Under the pieces are notes generated by a model. That model was given only the letters and a program-made list of their open reading frames with translations, was not told the origin of the DNA and searched no databases. Shown in pieces: positions 1 to 6,966 of a stretch of DNA of 36,023 nucleotides. Source of the DNA: an uncultured Lamprocystis sp. (GTDB lineage: Bacteria > Pseudomonadota > Gammaproteobacteria > Chromatiales > Chromatiaceae); NCBI RefSeq assembly GCF_903933125.1, contig NZ_CAIZIZ010000534.1, positions 1 to 36,023 of the forward strand, read 5' to 3'. Every line of letters begins with the position of its first letter. The stretch's first letter is position 1. The position numbers were made by a program, and so were the translations under genes.

Positions 1-2
1 AC

Positions 3-2402
3 GCCCTGAGCGAGGCGCTGTCCCTCGCCCCCGAGCAGCGCCCGCAGACGGTGCGGGGGTTCCAGGCGCGGTTATGGGGGATTGGAGTGGCGCCGCAGCC
101 CGGTCCGGCCCCTGGGCCGGCTGCACCGACTCCGCCGTCAGCCCCGGCGCAGCCCCCGGCTCGATCCGCAGCCTCGGCCCCGCCCAAGACCAAAAAGACC
201 GCCGCACATTCAACGGTACCGGCCACGGCCCCGCGTCGCTGGTTGTGGCCGGCGGCGCTCGCCGCAGCCGTGGCAGTCGTGAGCTTGGGCGGCTGGTACC
301 ACTATGGTCAAATCCAGCTTGAGGGAGATCAGACCTCGCGCCCGGCTGGCGCAACACCATCCGGGCAACCCGCGGTTAGCGCAGAACCGGTTGCGGCCCA
401 GCGCGAAGATGGGGCCATGCCGAGGACGAAAGCCACCGCGCTCGCCGAACTCTTCCCAAGCCAGACCCAAGCCAAGACCGCCATTGTCATCAACAAGGTC
501 TTGGAGCGGTATCACTACGGCAAGGCCAACTTCGATGACGCCTTCGCGCATGGCGTGGTGGACAGCTATCTGGATGCCTTGGACCCCAGCCGGTCCTTCT
601 TTCTGGCGCGGGACGTGGAGAGCGTCCAGTCGGGTGCCCTTCGGCTCAACGACAGCCTGCGCCGCGGGGAGCTCGACGCCGCCTTCGACACCTTCCGGGT
701 CTACCGGACGCGTGTCGACGAACGAGTAGCGCATGCGCTCGCCTTGCTCAGCGGAAACTTCGACTTCAATGTCGACGAGTCCTACCAGTTCGATCGCTCC
801 AAGGCGCCCTGGGCGAAAAGCGGCGCTGAGCTCGACGAGATCTGGCGCCAACGCGTCAAGAACGACTTCCTGAGCCTGCGCATCGCCGGAAAGAGTGACG
901 ACGCCATCCGCGAGCGGCTCAGCCAGCGCTACCGGAGTCTGGCCCGGCGCCTCCAGCAGTTTACGGCCGAGGACGTCTTCCAGTCCTTCATGAACGCCTA
1001 CACGGAGACGCTCGAGCCGAATACGAACTACTTGTCCCCGTCCACCTCCGCCAACTTCGACATCAGCATGAAGCTGTCCCAGGAAGGGATCGGTGTCGTG
1101 CTGCGCTCCGACAACGAATGCACCGTCATCCAGCGCACCCTCCCCGGCGGACCGGCGCGTGAGTCCGGGCAGATCTCGGCCGGCGACCGCATCATCGGCG
1201 TGGCTCAGGGCTTGGGCGGCAAGATCGAGGACGTGGCCGGCTGGCGACTACAGGACGTGGTGGACAAGCTCCGTGGCCCCAAGGGCTCGGTGGTGCGGTT
1301 GCAGGTCGTCTCGCAGGCAGGCGGAAAGGAGGGTGTTAGCCGTGAGGTCGCGCTGGCACGCAATGAGATTAGACTTGAGGACCAGGCGGCCAAGGACTAT
1401 GTGATCGACGACTTCCCGAATGCCCCGGGGGTGAAGATCGGGGTCATCGAACTGCCGTCCTTCTACCGCGACTTCGATGCCGAGACCCGCGGCCAGCGCG
1501 ACTTTAGGAGCAGCACGCGCGACGTGCGCCAGCTCTTGGGCAAGCTCTCGGGGCAAGGCATCGACGGCATTGTCATCGACCTGCGAGGCAGCGGCGGCGG
1601 TTCGCTGGCCGAGGCGACCTCGCTCACCGGGCTCTTCATCGACACCGGTCCGGTAGTGCAGGTAAAAGACACGACCGGCAAGGTCACCATGGAGGAGGAC
1701 CAGGACCCAGGTATGGCCTTTGCGGGCCCGCTGGCTATTCTCGTTGATAATCAGACCGCCGGCGCTTCGGAAATCCTTGCTGCAACCATCCAGGACACTA
1801 AACGCGGGCTTGTCGTTGGGCTACCGACTTTCGGTAGAGGTTCGATTCAGACGCTTGTGGATCTCAACCGCTATGTCACCGATGAGAAACAAGACCTGGG
1901 CCGGCTGCGCTTGACCATGGCCATGTTCTATCGAATGAACGGAGACAGTGTACAACTGCGCGGTATCGAGCCGGATATCGTGTTCCCGTTCGATAGCCAG
2001 ATCTTGCCGCGTGAGCGCCTGCAGGCGAATCCGCTACCTTGGGATCGGATCTCACCAGTCAGTACACTGACCTATGGATTCCATCTGGAACCCGACGTCT
2101 TCAATCGCCATTTGGAACGGGTGCGAGCTGATCGGGGGTTCCAGTTGATGGCGGAGCGAAATCGTCGCCTCGCCGTGCTCGATACACAGAAGATGGTATC
2201 GCTCAACTTGACGGACAGACAGGCGAAAGCGATGGAGGATGACGGCTTCCGCGCCGAGTTTGATTCGATGGCGACACAACTCAAATCGGAGTCAGCTGGA
2301 GTGGATTCGGGAGATGGGCCGGACCTCGGTACCTTGCGGGAATCAGCTCGGATTCTTGCGGACTGCATTAAGGCTGGTTGTTTCAGCAAGCAAGGGAAGT
2401 GA
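3..2402 (+). CDS. Probable Ser/Thr kinase C-terminus fused to a Prc-like (S41) pseudoprotease, 5' partial
   Basis: The reading frame is open to the left window edge; a GTG at 51 is available but is probably internal. The first residues (ALSEALSLAPEQRPQTV, then a GFQARL segment) resemble the last helix of Hanks-type Ser/Thr kinases, where a P-x-x-RP motif is typical. A Pro/Ala-rich linker and one membrane helix follow (about residues 64-82 counted from 51). The rest matches E. coli Prc/Tsp: N-terminal domain with LDALDPSRSFFL, a PDZ domain (about 335-425), the S41 core and a DUF3340-like tail. The S41 catalytic sites are altered: the nucleophile position in the TASASE motif reads TAGASE (Gly571), and TFGKG reads TFGRG (Arg596). 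It is therefore probably a non-proteolytic sensor or binding domain outside the membrane. The kinase assignment is an inference from about 25 residues. Phosphatase and FHA genes follow on the same strand. Confidence 0.8.
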   Translation, partial: ALSEALSLAPEQRPQTVRGFQARLWGIGVAPQPGPAPGPAAPTPPSAPAQPPARSAASAPPKTKKTAAHSTVPATAPRRWLWPAALAAAVAVVSLGGWYHYGQIQLEGDQTSRPAGATPSGQPAVSAEPVAAQREDGAMPRTKATALAELFPSQTQAKTAIVINKVLERYHYGKANFDDAFAHGVVDSYLDALDPSRSFFLARDVESVQSGALRLNDSLRRGELDAAFDTFRVYRTRVDERVAHALALLSGNFDFNVDESYQFDRSKAPWAKSGAELDEIWRQRVKNDFLSLRIAGKSDDAIRERLSQRYRSLARRLQQFTAEDVFQSFMNAYTETLEPNTNYLSPSTSANFDISMKLSQEGIGVVLRSDNECTVIQRTLPGGPARESGQISAGDRIIGVAQGLGGKIEDVAGWRLQDVVDKLRGPKGSVVRLQVVSQAGGKEGVSREVALARNEIRLEDQAAKDYVIDDFPNAPGVKIGVIELPSFYRDFDAETRGQRDFRSSTRDVRQLLGKLSGQGIDGIVIDLRGSGGGSLAEATSLTGLFIDTGPVVQVKDTTGKVTMEEDQDPGMAFAGPLAILVDNQTAGASEILAATIQDTKRGLVVGLPTFGRGSIQTLVDLNRYVTDEKQDLGRLRLTMAMFYRMNGDSVQLRGIEPDIVFPFDSQILPRERLQANPLPWDRISPVSTLTYGFHLEPDVFNRHLERVRADRGFQLMAERNRRLAVLDTQKMVSLNLTDRQAKAMEDDGFRAEFDSMATQLKSESAGVDSGDGPDLGTLRESARILADCIKAGCFSKQGK

Positions 2403-2539
2403 ACAAAATGGCGCGGCAGCATTCTCGGCGCGTTAGGGCGGAACGTTTGACTCCTGGCGATGACCATACGCGTCGCGTCTTCTGCGAGCCCCAAAGCACT
2501 CGGAACGGGGTTGCAAAGCCCGTCCCGCCCACGTGTTAA

Positions 2540-2559
2540 GGCCGGACTTCAGTCCGACC
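2540..2559. repeat. REP-like palindromic element, copy 1
   Basis: The sequence ggccggacttcagtccgacc is an imperfect palindrome in the 294-base gap between the Prc-like gene and the Rpn gene. Its complement (gtcggactgaagtccgg) resembles copies at 2589-2612 and 30601-30624. The shared core is GTCGG-(2-3 bases)-GAAG-(C/T)CCG, so this looks like a dispersed intergenic repeat. Confidence 0.55.
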
Positions 2560-2588
2560 CGGCCTCGTCCGGCAACCCGAGCGCCGCC

Positions 2589-2612
2589 GTCGGGCGGAAG
2601 CCCGATCTCCAG
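2589..2612 (+). repeat. REP-like element, copy 2
   Basis: The sequence gtcgggcggaagcccgatct followed by ccag is a variant of the element at 30601-30624, differing at a few positions. It lies 30 bases from copy 1 in opposite orientation, a common arrangement for REP pairs. The rest of the 2403-2696 gap shows no convincing gene; the upstream extension of the Rpn frame through it (from 2460) looks non-coding. Confidence 0.5.
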
Positions 2613-2696
2613 GGTCACAGGTCGGTGGCCTCGTCGCTGCTCCACCCAAGCCCACGGCGTCAAGCGCTCGATTCCAGGCACACGGTTATGCGTTCT

Positions 2697-3665
2697 ATGA
2701 ACAACCCGCATGACGCGCTGTTTCGCGCACTGCTAGAAAACCCCGCGCGGGCCGGCACCCTCCTGCGCGAGCAGTTGCCGGCGGCCATCGCGAACCGTCT
2801 GAGCGATTCGCCGCCGCGGTTGCTCGACGGCACCTTCATTGATGCGGCGCTACGCCACAGCCAGAGCGACCGGTTGTTTGAGGTGACCTTGCGCGACGGG
2901 TACCCCGCACTGCTCTATGTCCTGCTGGAGCACAAGAGCGCCCCCGATCCGGGCACACCGCTGCAACTGCTTGGTTACATGGTGCAGATCTGGCGGCGCT
3001 ATGCGGGCAAAGAGGCGGGAAAGCTGCGCGCGCTGCCGCCGATCATCCCGCTGGTGGTATACCACGGTGCAGCGCGCTGGGACGTGGCGACCTCGGTGCT
3101 GGACTGCATCGCGGCGGACGCCGACATCCTGGCCGGGCAGCGCGAGTTCCGCTATCACCTGCGCGATCTCGGCCCCGTCCCCTATGAGCAGCGCTCCGCT
3201 GATCGCGCGGTGCGGGCGGTACTCGGCGCACTCTGCGGCGTCTTCGAGCGGCAGGTCGGTGCGCCGATGCTGGAGCGCATCCTGCGCGATCTGCCCGACG
3301 GGGACCTACTGGAGCAACAGGTGTTGCTCTATATTGTCCGACACTACAAGACCACTGAAGCCGCGTTCCGGCAGGCGCTGTCCAACGCCAAGCCGGGGCG
3401 CGAGGAGGCATTGCAGATGACCGTAGCACAAGAATGGATCGAACGGGGTCGGATCGAAGGCATCCGGCTCGGGGAGGCGCGCGGTGAGTCCCGCGGCGAG
3501 GCGCGCGCCCTGGCGGGGAGTGTTGTCGACATCCTGGAGACCCGCTTCGGGGCGGTCGATGTGCAAGTCCGCGAGCGGCTGGCCAGGATGGACGCCCAGG
3601 GCCTGCGGCCCTTGATCCGCCGCGCGCTGATGGCGCCTTCGGTGGACGCACTGTTCGAGCCCTGA
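2697..3665 (+). CDS. Rpn-family recombination-promoting nuclease / PD-(D/E)XK transposase-like protein
   Basis: This 322-residue protein begins MNNPHDALFRALL, the usual Rpn/YhgA-like N-terminus (HDxxF). The predicted PD-(D/E)XK nuclease core has Asp58 in SDRLFEV and the E-x-K pair Glu78/Lys80 in LLEHKS. The C-terminal part has the Gly/Glu-rich RGRIEG...GEARGE linker and ends with a DUF4351-like segment (ILETRFGAVD...). I chose the ATG at 2697; the ATG at 2688 is equally in frame, but the longer extension to 2460 crosses REP-like repeats. E. coli Rpn proteins are DNA endonucleases that promote RecA-independent recombination. The gene sits between a signalling receptor and a vWA-FHA gene, stopping 9 bases before the latter. 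It looks like an insertion into an otherwise coherent signalling operon. Confidence 0.85.
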   Translation: MNNPHDALFRALLENPARAGTLLREQLPAAIANRLSDSPPRLLDGTFIDAALRHSQSDRLFEVTLRDGYPALLYVLLEHKSAPDPGTPLQLLGYMVQIWRRYAGKEAGKLRALPPIIPLVVYHGAARWDVATSVLDCIAADADILAGQREFRYHLRDLGPVPYEQRSADRAVRAVLGALCGVFERQVGAPMLERILRDLPDGDLLEQQVLLYIVRHYKTTEAAFRQALSNAKPGREEALQMTVAQEWIERGRIEGIRLGEARGESRGEARALAGSVVDILETRFGAVDVQVRERLARMDAQGLRPLIRRALMAPSVDALFEP

Positions 3666-3674
3666 GCAGTCGCT

Positions 3675-5234
3675 ATGAAATCCCTCGCCAACGGCAAGGT
3701 CCTGCACCGTCTGTTCGCCGTCTGTCTGACCGGCCTGATCGCGCTCTGCGCCATGGGCGCCGCGGCCGGCGGCCCCCCGGCGACCCTCCAGGTCTCCCAA
3801 GTCCTGGCCGAGGGGCCGTTACTGGTCGCCTATGTGGCAGTCCGCGATGAGGCAGGCGCCGCGGTCCCCGGCATCGCCGCGGCGCAAGTCCATGCCACGG
3901 TCGGTACCCAGACCGCCCAGGTCGAAGGCTTCACCCCCTTTGCGCAGACCGGAGAGGGCGTGACCTATCTGTTCCTGGTGGATTGCTCCCAATCCATCGC
4001 CGCCCCCCGCTTCGAGCAACTGCGCCGCGCCCTGCGGGACTGGGTCGCGGCCCTGGCGCCGCAGGACCAGGCGGCACTGATCGCATTCGGCTCGCAGGTC
4101 CGCACCCTGGTCGCGCCCACCACGGACCGGGCGGCGCTCTCTGCCGCCATCGACTCTCTCGGACCAACGGACCAGCAGACCCACCTGCACGCCGCGCTGA
4201 TGCATGCCCTGGATCTCGGGCGGCAACGCCTGGCGGGGCTGCCGGCGCGACGGGCAATCGTGGTCTTGAGCGACGGACTGGACGACGCCCCGGGCGGCGT
4301 CACGGCCGATGAGGTCTTCGCCCACCTGGCGGACGGGGCGGTGCCCATCTACGGCATCGGCTTTGGTGCCATCCGTGAACGCGCCCGGCGTGAGGCCGGG
4401 CTCGCCGCACTCGGCGGTTTCGCACGCCGCTCCGGGGGCTCGCTGGTCGATGCCGGCAACGGTGACCCGGCAGCGGCCTTGGCGGCCATGCGCCAACGGA
4501 TCAAAGACGTCTATCGTGCCGGGCTGCGCTGTGCCGCCTGTGTACCGGACGGCAATCGCTACCGTGTCGAGATCGCCCTGACCAGCGGCGGTCTGACGCT
4601 GAGCGACGGGATGGATGTGCGCCTGTATCCGGTCGGTATAGTGCCGCAGGATCCTGACGCACTCCCCGCTGGAAGTCCCGGCGGTGCACCTGCGGCCCCG
4701 GCGACCGAGGCATCGAGATGGTGGGTCTACCCAGGCTTGGCCCTGGCAGGGTTCCTGGCACTGGTGTTGGTGCTGTTACGGATCAGGCGCGCGCGCAGCG
4801 AATCGGCTGCGGTGGTTCAGACCCCGGCTGCGCAGGCGGTGACACCGGTGCCGAAATCAGAACCCGCGAACGCCCCCAGCCCGATCCTCTCCCCGGCACC
4901 GGCGCAGGCCACGGCCACCCGCACGGTGCACCTGACCTTCATGCACGGTCCCCGCCGCGGCCAGGAGGTGCGCGTGAGCCTGGCGCCCACGGCCCTGATC
5001 GGCCGTGACGCCGGTTGTGCCCTGGCGCTGCCGGAAGACGATCGGGTCTCGACCCGGCACGCCCGGCTGGCGTTCCAAGGCCGACAGGTGGTGCTGGAGG
5101 ACCTGGGTTCGACCAATCAGACCTTCCTGAACGGGGTCGCCATCGGCGATCCCCATCCCCTTCACGACGGGGACCTGTTGCGCATCGGCGGCAGCGAGTT
5201 CCGTGTTCACCTCTTAGAGCACGCGGACACCTGA
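3675..5234 (+). CDS. Secreted vWA domain protein with transmembrane helix and C-terminal FHA domain
   Basis: The 519-residue protein has an N-terminal signal sequence (about 1-30). A von Willebrand A domain follows (about 97-280) with a complete MIDAS start D103-x-S105-x-S107 (VDCSQS) and VVLSDGLDD near 197-204. A CAAC pair lies at 287-290. A membrane helix is at about 349-370 and a cytoplasmic FHA domain at about 418-515. The FHA domain keeps the phosphothreonine-binding residues: GRD 443-445, S459, H462, GSTN 478-481 and NG 486-487. The topology suggests an outside vWA sensor linked to an inside phosphothreonine reader. With the adjacent PP2C phosphatase and the upstream kinase-like gene it forms a phosphosignalling set, where the FHA plays the role that Fha1 plays with PpkA/PppA. 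No specific gene name is recognised. Confidence 0.9.
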   Translation: MKSLANGKVLHRLFAVCLTGLIALCAMGAAAGGPPATLQVSQVLAEGPLLVAYVAVRDEAGAAVPGIAAAQVHATVGTQTAQVEGFTPFAQTGEGVTYLFLVDCSQSIAAPRFEQLRRALRDWVAALAPQDQAALIAFGSQVRTLVAPTTDRAALSAAIDSLGPTDQQTHLHAALMHALDLGRQRLAGLPARRAIVVLSDGLDDAPGGVTADEVFAHLADGAVPIYGIGFGAIRERARREAGLAALGGFARRSGGSLVDAGNGDPAAALAAMRQRIKDVYRAGLRCAACVPDGNRYRVEIALTSGGLTLSDGMDVRLYPVGIVPQDPDALPAGSPGGAPAAPATEASRWWVYPGLALAGFLALVLVLLRIRRARSESAAVVQTPAAQAVTPVPKSEPANAPSPILSPAPAQATATRTVHLTFMHGPRRGQEVRVSLAPTALIGRDAGCALALPEDDRVSTRHARLAFQGRQVVLEDLGSTNQTFLNGVAIGDPHPLHDGDLLRIGGSEFRVHLLEHADT

Positions 5235-5245
5235 GGGGGGCGGTG

Positions 5246-6358
5246 ATGGAGCTTCGACCGGGCAATGCGCAGTGGATCGGCCGGCGCGAGGAACAACAGG
5301 ATTCATTCGGCTTTGCCGGATTCGACCGAGAATCCTTCCGCGCCCACGCCGGAGTGCTGGCGGTGTTGGCGGACGGCATGGGCGGCATGAGTAACGGCCG
5401 GGAGGCGGGCCGCCTAGCGGTGCAGCAGATGATGGCTGCTTACCTGGAGAAACGCCCGGATGAGTCCATCCCCGACGCCCTGATGCGGGGACTGACGACC
5501 GCAAACCGGGCGGTCCATGACCTGGCGTGCGCAAGCGAGGGCGAGGGCAACGTCGGCACCACACTGGTCGCCGCGGCGGTGCGGGGCGACGACCTGTACT
5601 GGGTGGCGGTCGGCGACAGCCGGCTCTATCTCTACCGTCACGCCGACGGCTCGCTCACCCAGTGCACCGAAGACCACAACCACGGCAACGAGTTGCTGCT
5701 GCGGGTCGCGGTTGGGGAATTGAGCCGGGAGACTGCCGCGAGCGACCCGGACCACGACGCCCTTACCTGCTTCGTGGGCATGGCGGAGATCCCCAAGGTC
5801 GACTGCAACTTGCGCCCACTCGCGCTGGCCGCTGGTGACCGGCTGTTGCTGTGTAGCGACGGCGTTCATGGTGTGCTCGGTGAAGCCGAGTTGCAGCAGG
5901 CTCTTACTCTTGACGCCCAACCGGCCACCGACGCTCTGATCGCCGCGATTAGAGCCAAAGCGTGGGACACCCAGGACAATGCTACCGCGGCGGTGATCCA
6001 GTGCCAGACGGAAGGTGTCATGGAACGTATCCCGGCGACGGTCGGCGACGGAGTCAAGAAGCGGCCATTGAGGGCCATCGCGCGGATCGCACTCGGCTGC
6101 CTGCTGGTCCTGGCGATTGGACTTGGGATCTGGCTATGGACCGATCCTTCCATGAGGCGCCGCCTTAGCCTCACCGCACCCAGTGAACCACCGACACCGG
6201 GATCGGTCATACCGCCGCAGCAACCGCTACAGCCACCCCGTGCGCCCCAAGAGCCCCAAAGGACAGCTACCACGAACACCGGGGCGGCAGCCGCGGGCGG
6301 CGAGACACCGTTTCCGAAGAAGGCCGTGCCTGCCACGATGTCGCCCGATGGGCGATGA
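5246..6358 (+). CDS. PP2C-family Ser/Thr protein phosphatase with C-terminal membrane anchor (PppA/Stp-like)
   Basis: This 370-residue protein has a full PP2C catalytic domain (about 5-255). Metal-binding motifs are visible: EQQDS (D19), ADGMGG (D43-G44), VGDSRLY (123-129), CSDGVHG (D205-G206) and DNATAAV (D244-N245). It should remove phosphate from phospho-Ser/Thr using Mn2+ or Mg2+. Unlike soluble PppA, it continues into one membrane helix (about 279-298) and a Pro/Thr-rich tail that would lie in the periplasm. The ATG at 5246 follows a GAGGGGGG ribosome site and lies 11 bases after the vWA-FHA stop; a GTG at 5243 is an alternative. It is very likely co-transcribed with and functionally opposed to the kinase-like gene at the start of the operon. 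Confidence 0.92.
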   Translation: MELRPGNAQWIGRREEQQDSFGFAGFDRESFRAHAGVLAVLADGMGGMSNGREAGRLAVQQMMAAYLEKRPDESIPDALMRGLTTANRAVHDLACASEGEGNVGTTLVAAAVRGDDLYWVAVGDSRLYLYRHADGSLTQCTEDHNHGNELLLRVAVGELSRETAASDPDHDALTCFVGMAEIPKVDCNLRPLALAAGDRLLLCSDGVHGVLGEAELQQALTLDAQPATDALIAAIRAKAWDTQDNATAAVIQCQTEGVMERIPATVGDGVKKRPLRAIARIALGCLLVLAIGLGIWLWTDPSMRRRLSLTAPSEPPTPGSVIPPQQPLQPPRAPQEPQRTATTNTGAAAAGGETPFPKKAVPATMSPDGR

Positions 6359-6462
6359 AGGGCGGGCTTGAATCGGCGCATGAACCCGTATTTGACGAAA
6401 AGCCCCAGTTTGATCCCGCCGCCGCTCGGCTCCCTCGGCCCGCACCCCAGGAGCGCAGGACC

Positions 6463-6870
6463 ATGCGCGACACTATCCACTTCCCGACCCACCGCGACCA
6501 GGAACTGGTCGACATCACCCGTCAGGTGCAGGCCGTCGTGGCGCGCAGCGGCATCCGCGACGGCCTGGTCCATGTCTATGCCCAGGGCGCGACCGCGGCG
6601 ATCATGATCCAGGAGAACTGGGACGAGAGCGTGCAGGAGGATGTCATCGCCTTCCTTGCCAAGCAGATCCCCAAGGGCGTATGGCGGCACGACCAGCAGG
6701 ACGGCAACGGCGATGCGCATCTCAAGGCGGGATTGGTCGGCCCCTCGGAGACCGTGCCCCTGAGCGACGGCACGCTCGGGTTGTCGACCTGGCAGAATCT
6801 GTTCTTCTGCGAGTTCGATGGTCCGCGCGACCGGCGCAGCGTGGTGGTCACCGTCATCGCCGACCGTTGA
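6463..6870 (+). CDS. yjbQ: YjbQ/UPF0047 family protein
   Basis: The 135-residue protein matches the YjbQ/UPF0047 family in length and motifs: GLVHVYAQGATAAI (family consensus GLVHVFVPHTTAA), GDAHLKAGLVGPSETVPL and WQNLFFCEFDGPR. E. coli YjbQ has thiamine-phosphate synthase side activity; the physiological role is unsettled. The Thr-Thr of the family consensus is Ala-Thr here. I chose the ATG at 6463 because AGGAG lies 9 bases upstream (6449-6453) and homologues start near here. A longer frame begins at 6355, overlapping the phosphatase stop as ATGA, but its N-terminus is low complexity. It is the last gene of the + strand operon and converges on traN. Confidence 0.88.
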   Translation: MRDTIHFPTHRDQELVDITRQVQAVVARSGIRDGLVHVYAQGATAAIMIQENWDESVQEDVIAFLAKQIPKGVWRHDQQDGNGDAHLKAGLVGPSETVPLSDGTLGLSTWQNLFFCEFDGPRDRRSVVVTVIADR

Positions 6871-6876
6871 AGCCGT

Positions 6877-6895
6877 GGGACGATGCTGGCGTCCC
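6877..6895 (+). terminator. Stem-loop after yjbQ, possible terminator
   Basis: A 6-bp perfect stem, gggacg / cgtccc, with a 7-base loop starts 6 bases after the yjbQ stop, in the gap between the convergent yjbQ and traN genes. No T-run follows, so intrinsic termination is uncertain. Confidence 0.25.
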
Positions 6896-6966
6896 TCAGC
6901 GACCGGCCCGACGAGAACAACGCGGTGGGTGACGGACGCGCCGCTCCGCGGCCGGCAGTCACGCCG

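Noticed and set aside
2460-2696. 79-residue N-terminal extension of the Rpn protein
   Set aside because: It crosses two REP-like repeats and Rpn homologues begin at the HDxxF region.
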